Shown piece after piece: positions 6,670-16,787 of a stretch of DNA of 64,000 nt (position 1 is the first letter of the stretch; every line of letters starts with the position of its first letter). The position numbers were made by a program, and so were the translations under genes. The DNA comes from Deltaproteobacteria bacterium (lineage in GTDB: Bacteria > Myxococcota_A > Polyangia > Nannocystales > Nannocystaceae): the NCBI GenBank assembly GCA_016709225.1, contig JADJEE010000012.1, positions 1,488,001 to 1,552,000 of the forward strand. Reading direction: 5' to 3'. The notes beneath the pieces were generated by a model, which saw only the letters and a list, made by a program, of their open reading frames with translations, searched no databases and was not told where the DNA came from.

Positions 6670-9510
6670 ATGAATCCGCTCGTCGCCCTCGCCGCCCAGG
6701 GACAGTCCATCTGGCTCGACTACATCCGCCGCGGCATGACCCGCAGCGGCGAACTCCTGAAGATGGTGGGTGACGACGGCCTGCGCGGCATGACCTCCAA
6801 CCCTGCAATCTTCCAGCAGGCCATCGGCGGCAGCGACGACTACGCCGACGTCCTGCAACAGCTCGTGGGCGACCCCGAACGCGACACCAAGTCGGTCTAC
6901 GAGAGCTTGGCGATCGACGACATCCGCGAGGCCGCGGACGTGCTGCGTCCGGTCTACGACGACACCGAAGGCGCCGACGGCTTCATCAGCCTCGAGGTCT
7001 CGCCGAGCCTCGCCAACGACACCGAGGGCACCCTCGAAGAGGCGCGCCGGTTGTGGCGCACGGTCGCGCGGCCGAACCTGATGATCAAGGTCCCGGGCAC
7101 GCCCGAGGGCTGCCTGGCGATCGAGCAGCTGTTGTTCGAGGGCATCAACGTCAACGTCACGCTGATCTTCGCGGCCAAGGCCTACGCCGAGATCCTCGAG
7201 TGCCACGTGCGCGCGCTCGAGCGCCGCGTCGCGATGCGCCAGGACATCGGCCGCATCGCCAGCGTGGCGAGCTTCTTCATCAGCCGCATCGACAGCGAGG
7301 TCGACGCACGACTCGACCGCCTGGCCAAGCAGCCCGGGGCCGATGCCACCGCGATCGCCTCGCTACGCGGCAAGGTCGCGGTCGCGAACGCGAAGGTCGT
7401 CTACGCCGACATCTACGAGCCGATGATCGCCAGCGAGCGCTGGCGGGCGCTGGCGGCCAAGGGCGCCCGGCCGCAGCGCATGCTGTGGGCCTCGACCGGC
7501 ACCAAGAACAAGGCCTACCCCGACACGCTCTACATCGACGAGCTCATCGGACCCGACACCGTCAACACCGCGCCGCCGGCGACCATCGATGCGTTCCGCG
7601 ACCACGGCAAGGTTGCGCCCACGCTGCGCGCCGGCGTCGACGAGGCCCGACGCGTGATGACGACGTTGGCGACCGTCGGCGTCGACTTCGACGACGTCAC
7701 GCAGCTGCTGCTCGAGCGCGGACTGGAGCTGTTCCGCGACGCGATGGACGGCCTGCTCGCGACCGTCGCCGACAAGCAGCGCGCGGCCCAGGGCCCGCGA
7801 CTCGATCGCCTCGAGCTGGCGCTGCCGACCGCGCTCGCAGAGGCGGTTGCCGCCCGCATGGCCGCGTGGGATCGCGACGGCGCCACCGCGCGGCTGTTCG
7901 ATCGCGACGCGTCGCTGTGGACCGGCGGCGACGAGGCCAAGTGGATGGGCTGGCTCGACCTGGTCGCGCAGCAGCGCCCGCGGGCCGGCGAGCTGGCAGC
8001 CTTCGCCAAGGAGATCACCGCCGCGGGCATCACCAAGGTGGTGCTGCTGGGCATGGGCGGCTCGAGCCTGTGCCCCGACGTGCTCGCCAAGACCTACGGC
8101 GCCCGCGTCGCCAAGGGCGCGCCCAAGCTCGTCATCCTCGACTCGACCGTGCCCGCACAGGTCGAGCGCACCGGCGCCGACCTCGACCTCGCCAAGACGC
8201 TGTTCGTGGTCGCGAGCAAGTCGGGCAGCACGCTCGAGCCCAAGGTCTTTCTCGATCACTTCTGGGCGCAGGCCAAGGCCGCGCAGGGCGGTGACGCGGG
8301 CGCGCACTTCGTGGCCATCACCGATCCGGGCTCCAAGCTCGAGGCGCAGGCCAAGGCCGATGGCTTCCGTCGCATCTTCGCGGGCGTGCCGTCGGTCGGC
8401 GGTCGCTACTCGGCGCTGTCGGACTTCGGCATGGTGCCCGCGGCACTGATGGGCCTGTCGCCGGAGCGCGTGCTCGGCGAGGTCGCGCCGATGGTCGAGG
8501 CCTGCCGCAACAGCGCCCACGCAGCCGACAACCCCGGCGTCGCACTCGGCGTGGTGCTGGGCGTGGCCGCGAACACCGGCCGCGACAAGCTCACGATCCT
8601 GGCCTCGCCCGCGATCGCGAGCGTCGGCGCGTGGCTCGAGCAGCTGGTCGCCGAGTCGCTCGGCAAGGACGGCAAGGCCGTCATCCCGGTCGACGGCGAG
8701 CAGATCGCACCGCCCTCGAACTACGGCAACGATCGCGTGTTCGCCTACCTGCGGCTGCGCTCGACCCCGGATGCCAGCCAGGATCGCGCCGTCGATGCGC
8801 TGGTCGCCGCCGGTCAACCGGTCGTGCGGATCGAGCTCGCCGACATCGACGCGCTGCCGCAGGAGTTCTACCGCTGGGAGATCGCGACCGCGGTCGCCGG
8901 CGCGGTCATCGGGCGCAACCCCTTCGACCAACCCGACGTCGAGGCCAGCAAGATCGCGACCAAGGCCATGACCGCCGCCTACGAGCGCGAGGGCAAGCTG
9001 CCGGCGGAGTCGCCGCTGTGCAACAGCGGTTCGATCGCGGTGTTCACCGACGCGACCAACACGCTCGCGCTCGGCTCTCCGCGCACGCTCGAGGACGCAC
9101 TGCGGGCCCACCTGGCGCGCATCGGCACCGGCGACTACTTCGGGCTGCTGGCCTACCTCGACATGAACGACCGGCACGCGCGCGTGCTGCAGCGCATCCG
9201 CCATGCGGTGCGCGCCAAGACCCACGCGGCGACCTGCGTCGGCTTCGGCCCGCGCTTCCTGCACTCGACCGGACAGGCCTACAAGGGCGGGCCCAACACC
9301 GGCGTGTTCCTGCAGATCACCGCCGAGCCGGCGCGCGAGCTGCCGGTTCCGGACAGCCGCTACGGCTTCGGCATCATCGCCGCCGCGCAGGCCCGCGGCG
9401 ACTTCGCGGTGCTCGCCGAGCGCGGCCGTCGGGTGCTCCGCGTGCACCTCGGCCCCGACACCACCGCCGATCTCGAGCGCGTCGCTGACGTGATCGAGCG
9501 CGTCCTCTGA
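6670..9510 (+). CDS. tal-pgi: Bifunctional transaldolase / glucose-6-phosphate isomerase
   Basis: A 946-residue fusion. Residues 1 to about 375 are a class I transaldolase: MTSNPAIF near 41-48 and the Schiff-base Lys140 in LMIKVPGT. Residues from about 395 to the end are a phosphoglucose isomerase with the sugar-isomerase motifs GMGGSSL (about 460) and SKSGSTLEP (about 516). Transaldolase moves a dihydroxyacetone unit between sedoheptulose-7-P and glyceraldehyde-3-P; the isomerase interconverts fructose-6-P and glucose-6-P. Such fusions are known in other bacteria. Together they feed fructose-6-P back into the oxidative branch encoded downstream. The ATG has GGAGG five nt upstream and begins the transaldolase fold; the frame is open far upstream without homology. 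First gene of a five-gene operon, 37 bp before gnd. Confidence 0.96.
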   Translation: MNPLVALAAQGQSIWLDYIRRGMTRSGELLKMVGDDGLRGMTSNPAIFQQAIGGSDDYADVLQQLVGDPERDTKSVYESLAIDDIREAADVLRPVYDDTEGADGFISLEVSPSLANDTEGTLEEARRLWRTVARPNLMIKVPGTPEGCLAIEQLLFEGINVNVTLIFAAKAYAEILECHVRALERRVAMRQDIGRIASVASFFISRIDSEVDARLDRLAKQPGADATAIASLRGKVAVANAKVVYADIYEPMIASERWRALAAKGARPQRMLWASTGTKNKAYPDTLYIDELIGPDTVNTAPPATIDAFRDHGKVAPTLRAGVDEARRVMTTLATVGVDFDDVTQLLLERGLELFRDAMDGLLATVADKQRAAQGPRLDRLELALPTALAEAVAARMAAWDRDGATARLFDRDASLWTGGDEAKWMGWLDLVAQQRPRAGELAAFAKEITAAGITKVVLLGMGGSSLCPDVLAKTYGARVAKGAPKLVILDSTVPAQVERTGADLDLAKTLFVVASKSGSTLEPKVFLDHFWAQAKAAQGGDAGAHFVAITDPGSKLEAQAKADGFRRIFAGVPSVGGRYSALSDFGMVPAALMGLSPERVLGEVAPMVEACRNSAHAADNPGVALGVVLGVAANTGRDKLTILASPAIASVGAWLEQLVAESLGKDGKAVIPVDGEQIAPPSNYGNDRVFAYLRLRSTPDASQDRAVDALVAAGQPVVRIELADIDALPQEFYRWEIATAVAGAVIGRNPFDQPDVEASKIATKAMTAAYEREGKLPAESPLCNSGSIAVFTDATNTLALGSPRTLEDALRAHLARIGTGDYFGLLAYLDMNDRHARVLQRIRHAVRAKTHAATCVGFGPRFLHSTGQAYKGGPNTGVFLQITAEPARELPVPDSRYGFGIIAAAQARGDFAVLAERGRRVLRVHLGPDTTADLERVADVIERVL

Positions 9511-9547
9511 CCCCAGCGTTCACGCAGACCCACGCGAGGATCTCCAC

Positions 9548-10545
<998 letters not shown>

Positions 10546-10549
<4 letters not shown>

Positions 10550-12069
10550 ACGAACCCACCACCTCGATCCGTCGCGGCGAGCCGGCGCCGCCGTGCGTGT
10601 TCGTGATCTTCGGCGCAACCGGTGACCTCACCAAGCGCAAGCTCATCCCCGCGCTGTACAACCTGCGCGAGCAGAAGCTCCTGCGCGACGAGTTCGCCAT
10701 CGTCGCGATCGCCCGCAAGGAGACCAGCGACGAGGAGCTGCGCGCGCAGATGCGGGCGGAGTTCCGCGAGTTCGCGACCGGAAAGATCGACGAAGAGCTG
10801 TGGAAGTGGATCGAGCAGCGCATCTACAGCCACACGGGCACCTTCGACGACGCCCACGCGTTCGACCGGCTGTCCCACCGGCTGCGTGAGGTCGACGCCG
10901 AGCGCTCGACCGGCGGCAACTACCTCTTCTACCTCGCGACGCCGCCGTCGTACTTCTCGACCATCGTGCACCACCTCGGCAACAGCGGGCTGACCCGCGA
11001 GGACGGCCAGCACTGGCGGCGCGTCATCGTCGAGAAGCCGTTCGGCACCGACCGCGACTCCGCCCGCGCGCTCAACCACGAGCTGCTGTCGGATCTACAG
11101 GAGCACCAGATCTACCGCATCGATCACTACCTCGGTAAGGAGACGGTGCAGAACATCCTGTTGATGCGGTTCGCCAACGGCATCTTCGAGCCGGTGTGGA
11201 ACCGCCAGTTCGTCGATCACGTGCAGATCACCGTCGCCGAGACGGTCGGCATCGGCAACCGCGCCGGCTACTTCGAAGAGGCCGGGACGCTGCGCGACAT
11301 GGTCCAGAACCACATGCTGCAGCTGCTCGCGCTGGTCGCGATGGAGCCGCCGACCTCATTCCACGCCGACCCCGTGCGCGACGAGAAGACCAAGGTCCTG
11401 CGTGCGATCCAGCTGCTCGAGCCCGAGCAGGTGCTCACGCGATCGGTGCGCGGGCAGTACGGCCCGGGCATCGTGGGTGGCAAGGAGGTCGTGGGCTACC
11501 GCGAAGAGACCAATGTCTCGCCGCAGTCGAAGACCGAGACCTTCGTCGCGCTCGAGCTGTACGTCGACAACTGGCGCTGGGCCGACGTGCCGTTCTACCT
11601 GCGCACCGGCAAGCGCATGCCCTCGCGCACCACCGAGATCGCGATCCAGTTCAAGCGCGCGCCGCTGTCGCTGTTCCGCGGCACCCGAGTCGAGCACGTG
11701 CCGCCCAACACCATGGTGCTCCACCTGCAGCCCGATGAGGGCATCTCGCTGGGCTTCCAGGCCAAGGTGCCCGGCCCGGTGATGAAGATGGACGAGGTGC
11801 GCATGCACTTCGACTATGCCGATCGCTTCGGCGCGACCCCGGCGACCGGCTACGAGACGCTGGTCTACGACTGCATGTGCGGCGACCCGACGCTGTTCCA
11901 CCGCGCCGACGGCGTCGACGCGGCGTGGCGCATCGTGCAGCCGGTGCTCGACGTGTGGAAGGCACTCCCGACCCGGCACTTCCCCAACTACGCTGCCGGC
12001 AGCTGGGGGCCGGAGGATGCCGACGAGCTGTTGACCCGCACCGGCCGGGCATGGAGGAACGATCGATGA
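10546..12069 (+). CDS. zwf: Glucose-6-phosphate 1-dehydrogenase
   Basis: Oxidises glucose-6-P to 6-phosphogluconolactone and makes NAD(P)H, the entry step of the oxidative pentose phosphate pathway. 507 residues, standard length. The cofactor loop is FGATGDLTKRKL near residues 22-33, and the signature RIDHYLGKE (191-199) holds the substrate-binding His and Lys. The NHMLQLLALVAMEPP segment near 250 is also conserved. It starts with an ATG that overlaps the gnd stop, and its stop overlaps the glk start in the same way, so it is translationally coupled on both sides. Confidence 0.97.
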
Positions 12070-13052
12070 AGGTCTTGGCTGGCGATATCGGTGGCACCAA
12101 CTCGCGACTCGCGATCTGCGACGTGATCGGCACGCGCGTGAGCGTGATCGCCGAGTCGATCGTGCCTTCGACGGGATTCCCGTCGCTGTCGGAGGTGGTG
12201 CGCGCGTTCCTCTCGACGCGCGGCGTGCAGGTGGTCTCGGCGTGCTTCGGCCTGCCCGGCCCCGTGCGAGGCCGGCGAGCCAAGCTCACGAACTTGCCGT
12301 GGTTGGTCGATGCCGACGCGATCGAGCGCGAGCTCGGGCTCGACAGCGTGTGGCTGCTCAACGACCTCGAGGCCAACGCCTACGGGCTGTCCGTGCTCGA
12401 CCCCGGGGCCGTGCGCGTGATCAAGCCCGGCACCGCGATCCCCAACGGCAACGCGGCGCTCATCGCCGCCGGCACCGGCCTCGGCGAAGCCGGGCTCGCG
12501 TGGGACGGCACCCGTCGCCGACCGTTCGCGACCGAGGGCGGCCACACCGACTTCGCACCTGCCGACGACCTCGAGGTCGAGCTGCTGCATCACCTGCAGA
12601 AGCAGCACGGCCACGTCAGCTGGGAGCGCGTGGTGAGCGGGCCCGGGCTCGCCGCGATCTATGGATTCCTGCGCGAGCGCGCCGGCGTGCCGTTGCCCGC
12701 GTGGGCGCAGTGCGCCGCGGTCGAGCTCCCCGGCAAGATCTCGCACAACGCCCGCGACGGTGCCGACCCGATCGCCGCCGAGGCGCTGCAGCGATTCCTC
12801 GGCCTGTACGGCGCCGAGGCCGGCAACCTCGCGCTCAAGTTCCTCGCCATCGGTGGTGTGTACGTCGGCGGCGGCATCGCACCGAAGCTCGCCGACGCGT
12901 TCGCCGACTCGCCGTTCGTCGAGCGATTCCTCGCCAAGGGCCGCATGCGTGCGTTGCTCGAGGACATGCCGGTGTACCTCGTGCTCGATGATCACGCCGG
13001 CCTGTGGGGCTCGGCCAGCTACGCGGCGACGCGCGGCCAGGCCAACGCGTGA
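12066..13052 (+). CDS. glk: Glucokinase
   Basis: ATP-dependent phosphorylation of glucose to glucose-6-P, supplying zwf. 328 residues of the Glk (E. coli-type) family: phosphate-binding DIGGTNSRLA at 7-16, the LLNDLEANAYG catalytic segment, GTGLGEAGL and the ATEGGHTDFAP glucose-binding motif. No ROK zinc motif is visible. ATGA overlaps with zwf upstream and a GTGA overlap with pgl downstream place it within the operon. Confidence 0.95.
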   Translation: MKVLAGDIGGTNSRLAICDVIGTRVSVIAESIVPSTGFPSLSEVVRAFLSTRGVQVVSACFGLPGPVRGRRAKLTNLPWLVDADAIERELGLDSVWLLNDLEANAYGLSVLDPGAVRVIKPGTAIPNGNAALIAAGTGLGEAGLAWDGTRRRPFATEGGHTDFAPADDLEVELLHHLQKQHGHVSWERVVSGPGLAAIYGFLRERAGVPLPAWAQCAAVELPGKISHNARDGADPIAAEALQRFLGLYGAEAGNLALKFLAIGGVYVGGGIAPKLADAFADSPFVERFLAKGRMRALLEDMPVYLVLDDHAGLWGSASYAATRGQANA

Positions 13053-13825
13053 GCGCGGCCTCCGAGCACCGTGCGCCCACGCGCGTGCTGCAGCGCAGCG
13101 GCGCGCTGGTGGTGGTGTTCGCCGACGCCGAGGCGCTGGTCGACTACGCCGCCCGCGAGCTGGCGATGATCGCCAGCGACTGCGTCGACGAGCAGGGCCG
13201 CTTCGACTGGGTGCTCGCCGGCGGCAGCACCCCGGAGGATCTCTACCGACGCATCGCCGGTGGCGACCTCTCGCTGCCGTGGGCCCGCACCCACGTGTGG
13301 TTCGGCGACGAGCGCTGCGTCGGCCCCGACGATCCGCAGAGCAACTACCGCATGGCCCACGCGGCGATGCTGGGCACCGCGCCGGCGCGGGCCGCCACCG
13401 TGCACCGCATGAAGGGCGAGCAGGATCCCGCCCGCGCCGCGATCGACTACGAGGCCGAGATCCGCCGCGCGTGCCAGCTCCCCGCCGGTGGTTTCCCCGC
13501 CTTCGATCTCACCCTGCTCGGCGTCGGCGAAGACGGCCACACCGCCTCGCTGTTCCCCGGCACGCCCGCGCTCGCGATCCGCGACCGCATCGTCGTCGAG
13601 AACCCGGTCGCCAAGCTCGCGACCACGCGGTTGACCATGACGATCCCCACGCTGTGCCACTCGCGTCGGGCGTGGATCTTCGCGGTCGGTGCCCGCAAGG
13701 CCGCGATCCTGAAGGACGTGCTCGGCGCCACGCGGGATGCCGCCCGCTGGCCGGTGCAGGGGGTTCGCACGGCGCGACCGGTGGTGTGGTGGCTGGACGA
13801 GGCGGCCGCGGCGGGCATGGGGTGA
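13049..13825 (+). CDS. pgl: 6-phosphogluconolactonase
   Basis: Hydrolyses 6-phosphogluconolactone to 6-phosphogluconate, between Zwf and Gnd. 258 residues of the glucosamine-6-phosphate isomerase-like Pgl family: LAGGSTPEDLYR, FGDERCVGPDDPQSNYRM and LGVGEDGHTASLFPG are all present. It starts with GTG at 13049, overlapping the glk stop; an internal ATG near residue 40 would remove the first beta strand. Last gene of the sugar operon. Confidence 0.95.
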   Translation: MSAASEHRAPTRVLQRSGALVVVFADAEALVDYAARELAMIASDCVDEQGRFDWVLAGGSTPEDLYRRIAGGDLSLPWARTHVWFGDERCVGPDDPQSNYRMAHAAMLGTAPARAATVHRMKGEQDPARAAIDYEAEIRRACQLPAGGFPAFDLTLLGVGEDGHTASLFPGTPALAIRDRIVVENPVAKLATTRLTMTIPTLCHSRRAWIFAVGARKAAILKDVLGATRDAARWPVQGVRTARPVVWWLDEAAAAGMG

Positions 13826-13879
13826 CGCCGCGTCGAGTGATTTTCGCTGCTACCCTTCGCGGCGAGTCGAGCTCGTTCG

Positions 13880-14953
13880 ATGCCGCGCGCCTTCGCTGAC
13901 CTCACCCTCGCCGACCTCGTGGCCATGCGGCCACCGGGCTCGCCGGTGCACCTGCTCGGTGCGCTGCATCGCGTCACGCGGTGGCCGCGGGATGGCGAGG
14001 GACTCGCGGCGCCGAGCCTGGGTCGCGCGCTGCGGTCGTTCGTGGCGCAGGAGATCGATCTCGCGCTGCCGGAGATCGTCGATGCCAAGCACTCCGACGA
14101 CGGTGCGACCAAGCTGCTGCTGCGCCTGCACGACGGCGCGCAGGTCGAGGCGGTGCACATGCCCCGTGCGGTCCGCAATCCGCGGGTGACGCTGTGCATC
14201 TCGAGTCAGGTCGGCTGCGCGATGGGCTGCGGGTTCTGCCGCACCGCCGCGATGGGGCTGGTGCGCAACCTCGACGCCGGCGAGATCGTCGGCCAGGTGC
14301 TGGCGACGTTGCTCGCGCTGGGGCCCGAAGATCCGCAGCGCGTGTCGCTGGTGTTCATGGGCATGGGCGAGCCGCTGCACAACCTCGCGGCGGTGCTGCG
14401 CGCGATCGAGATCTTGTGCGAGCCCGCGGGGCTGGGGCTGTCGCCGATGCGGATCACGGTGTCGACCTCGGGCCTCGTCGCCGGCATCGATGCGCTGGCG
14501 CAGGCCCGCGTGCGGCCGGCGCTGGCACTGTCGCTGAACGCGACCACAGACGCGCAACGCGGCCGCTTGATGCCGATCGCCCGCAGCAACAGCCTCGAGG
14601 ATCTGCGCGCGGCGCTCGCACGCTTTCCGCTGCGCTCCCACGAGAAGCTCACGCTGGAGTACGTGTTGCTCGCCGGGGACAACGACGACGACGACGATGC
14701 CGACCGACTGGCGGGCTTCGCCGCGGGCCTGCGCCACAACCTCAACGTGATCCCGTGGAACGCGTTCGACGGCGCCAGCTTCACGCGACCGAGTGCGCCG
14801 CGCACGGCCGAGTTCGTCGCGCGGCTGCGCGCCCAGGGCTGCCTGGCGACGGTTCGCAAGTCGCGGGGGCCCGATGTCGCAGGCGCATGCGGGCAGCTGG
14901 CGACCGCGTCGATCCGCACGCGCCGAGGCGCCAACGACCTCGGCGCCCGCTAA
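13880..14953 (+). CDS. rlmN: RlmN/Cfr-family radical SAM RNA methyltransferase
   Basis: 357 residues. Dual-specificity enzymes of this family methylate C2 of adenine in 23S rRNA (A2503) and in some tRNAs. The radical-SAM cluster motif is C-x3-C-x2-C in SQVGCAMGCGFCRTAAMG, followed by the SAM-binding MGMGEPLHN. The second catalytic Cys lies in DVAGACGQL near the C-terminus. The N-terminal accessory domain is shorter and more divergent than in E. coli RlmN. An unusual run of Asp residues (NDDDDDAD) occurs near residue 275. It is 54 bp after pgl and may be transcribed with it. Cfr-like C8 activity cannot be excluded. Confidence 0.9.
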   Translation: MPRAFADLTLADLVAMRPPGSPVHLLGALHRVTRWPRDGEGLAAPSLGRALRSFVAQEIDLALPEIVDAKHSDDGATKLLLRLHDGAQVEAVHMPRAVRNPRVTLCISSQVGCAMGCGFCRTAAMGLVRNLDAGEIVGQVLATLLALGPEDPQRVSLVFMGMGEPLHNLAAVLRAIEILCEPAGLGLSPMRITVSTSGLVAGIDALAQARVRPALALSLNATTDAQRGRLMPIARSNSLEDLRAALARFPLRSHEKLTLEYVLLAGDNDDDDDADRLAGFAAGLRHNLNVIPWNAFDGASFTRPSAPRTAEFVARLRAQGCLATVRKSRGPDVAGACGQLATASIRTRRGANDLGAR

Positions 14954-14972
14954 CGCCCCAAGCGGCGCTGCG

Positions 14973-16169
14973 TCAGTCGGCGATCGGCGTGCGCTCGCAG
15001 GAGCCCTCGCTCCACGCGATGGTCGGACCGGCGTCGATGACCTCGAAGTCATCCCACTGCAGCGCCTTGAGATCGTGTGGCCCGAGGCCGACGCCGTCCC
15101 ATGTCGAGGTCGTGAAGTCGTCGGATGCCGCCGTGAAGGTGATGTTGCCGCCGTCGGCGAGCACGATGCCGTAGGTCTTCATCGCGGTCGCGACGACCTG
15201 CGCCGCAGGATTCAAGCCCGAGATGTCGACGTCGGCGCGCAATCGTAGGCGCGCCGAGTACGGCGGCGCGTCGCCGGGGCCGGCGGTCGGGGGCGTGGAG
15301 TGGGTACCGGGTCGCACGTACTCGTCGGCGCGGATGTTGTCGTTGGGCAGGATGAAACGGATCGCGTGGCGGATCTCGCCGGCTGCGATCTCGTCGGCGG
15401 TGAAGAGCAGCCCCGCGATCGGCAGCCCCGCTGCGTCGGCGCTCGAGCAATAGTCACCGCGCAGGGTCTCGTCGTACGCGCGATCGAGCTCCCACACCGC
15501 GAGGCAGCCACCGCCCTCGGGACCGAACCCCGCACGCCACTGTTCGTAGAGCCGGCACTCGTCCCAGTTGATCACGATGAGGTGGCAATCGCCGCCGCCG
15601 TCGCAGGTGTAGCCCTGCTCGCCCTCGATGTGTCCGCCATCGGGCACCGGAATCGCCGCGGGATCGCAATCGGGGTCGAAGTAGTCTTCATTCGGCGTGA
15701 ACGACATCTTCGAGGTGGAGGCGTCGGCGGTGAGGATCGGAATGGAGAAGTCGATCTGGAACCGAGCGTCGGAGTCGACGTTGGCCTGCAGGTAGTCGAT
15801 CACCGCGACCGAGTCGGCGGCGACGGCCGCGGCACTGATGTCCGTGTTCCACGGCATGTCCGGCCGCAGCAGCTGTCCGTCGGCGTTGCCACACGTGCCG
15901 GTCGGCGTGCCGGTGTCGTCGGTCGCGGTGGTCGCATCGGTGACGCCGGTGCTGTCGGCGGTCGGATCATCGCTGGTCGCGCTCGCGGAGCTCGACGCGC
16001 TGGCGGAGCTCGACATCGTGGTACTCGCCCCGGTCGCGCTGGTGCCCATGGTGCTCGAGGCCTCGGTACCCGTGCCGGTCGCGTCGGGGTCGGGATCGGC
16101 AGCGCAGGCGGCGAGCCCCACGAGCAGGGCAGTCGAGCGGCGGAGGCAAGACATCGGGATCGTCATCAT
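14973..16169 (-). CDS. Lipoprotein with Ser/Thr-rich spacer
   Basis: About 398 residues. The signal sequence ends in a lipobox VGLAAC, and the Cys is followed by an Asp/Pro stretch and then about 60 residues almost only of Ser, Thr, Ala and Gly. A folded domain of about 300 residues with several Cys, probably disulfide-bonded, follows; I do not recognise it. Its motifs include DGGGDCHLIVINWDECRLYEQW and LLRPDMPWNTD. The chosen ATG at 16169 has AGGGG five nt upstream; tandem ATGs make starts at 16166 or 16154 also possible. It converges with rlmN. Confidence 0.75.
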   Translation of the reverse strand: MMTIPMSCLRRSTALLVGLAACAADPDPDATGTGTEASSTMGTSATGASTTMSSSASASSSASATSDDPTADSTGVTDATTATDDTGTPTGTCGNADGQLLRPDMPWNTDISAAAVAADSVAVIDYLQANVDSDARFQIDFSIPILTADASTSKMSFTPNEDYFDPDCDPAAIPVPDGGHIEGEQGYTCDGGGDCHLIVINWDECRLYEQWRAGFGPEGGGCLAVWELDRAYDETLRGDYCSSADAAGLPIAGLLFTADEIAAGEIRHAIRFILPNDNIRADEYVRPGTHSTPPTAGPGDAPPYSARLRLRADVDISGLNPAAQVVATAMKTYGIVLADGGNITFTAASDDFTTSTWDGVGLGPHDLKALQWDDFEVIDAGPTIAWSEGSCERTPIAD

Positions 16170-16272
16170 CTCGACCCCTACTGCGACAGCCGCGGACAAA
16201 CTGCGACAGCCGCGGGCAAGCTGCGGCGCCGGCGGGTTGCGATGGCCTCGCGGCCGTACATTGCGTGGTCCA

Positions 16273-16297
16273 GCTCGCGTTCACGACGCGCGCGAGC
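16273..16297 (-). terminator. Hairpin just after the 16300 gene
   Basis: GCTCGCG (16273-16279) and CGCGAGC (16291-16297) form a perfect 7-bp stem with an 11-nt loop, 2 bp beyond the stop codon of the minus-strand gene ending at 16300. There is no U-tract. Confidence 0.4.
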
Positions 16298-16299
16298 GC

Positions 16300-16716
16300 T
16301 CACGCGGAGCGCCGCTGCGACTCGAGCACGTCGGCCCAGGCCTGCAGGTAGACCACGACATCTTCGCGCTGGTTGTGATCGAGCCAGCGGTGACCGCCGG
16401 GTAGCGCGCGCAGCACCACGGGGTCGGACAGCCGCTCGAGATCGACGAGCTCGGCCGGCGAGAACCCGAAGCGTTCCATCGCTGCCGCGAGATCATCGAT
16501 GCGCTCGCCGGTGAGCGGGCACCGATCCTCGAGGTACTCACTCCACTCGCCTGCGACCTCACGATGGATCTCGGCCTTGGGCAGCTGCGTGACCGTCTGC
16601 GCGAGGTGTCCGCAGTTGCACATGCCGGCGTGGCCCCACTGGTAGGGCGCGCCCGCCTGCAATCGTGTCGCGGTCGTGCGGAGCGCAGCGATGACCTCGG
16701 GTGTCGCGCGTGCCAT
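16300..16716 (-). CDS. Conserved small protein with a CNCGHLAQ motif
   Basis: 138 residues, no signal peptide, probably cytosolic. The most conserved-looking part is YQWGHAGMCNCGHLAQTVT near residues 25-43, rich in Cys and His and suggestive of metal binding. The C-terminus (GHRWLDHNQREDVVVYLQAWADVLE) is helical. I believe similar hypothetical proteins occur in other phyla, but I know no function. A TAGCCT element lies 9 nt before the ATG with no Shine-Dalgarno, suggesting a near-leaderless mRNA. It is divergent from the methyltransferase gene, with 71 bp between the starts. Confidence 0.75.
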   Translation of the reverse strand: MARATPEVIAALRTTATRLQAGAPYQWGHAGMCNCGHLAQTVTQLPKAEIHREVAGEWSEYLEDRCPLTGERIDDLAAAMERFGFSPAELVDLERLSDPVVLRALPGGHRWLDHNQREDVVVYLQAWADVLESQRRSA

Positions 16717-16725
16717 GCCTTGAAC

Positions 16726-16731
16726 AGGCTA
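16726..16731 (-). promoter_or_regulatory. -10-like TAGCCT, 9 nt before the 16716 start
   Basis: TAnnnT element on the minus strand. There is no Shine-Dalgarno between it and the ATG, consistent with a leaderless or near-leaderless mRNA. Confidence 0.45.
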
Positions 16732-16773
16732 GCACGCGCACCACCGAGGTGGCGGATCGGCGCCGGTGCGCAG

Positions 16774-16779
16774 TACCGT
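16774..16779 (+). promoter_or_regulatory. -10-like TACCGT, 8 nt before the 16788 start
   Basis: TAnnnT element upstream of the GTG start of the methyltransferase-like lipoprotein. It supports that start and suggests a near-leaderless mRNA. Confidence 0.4.
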
Positions 16780-16787
16780 CGAGGGCC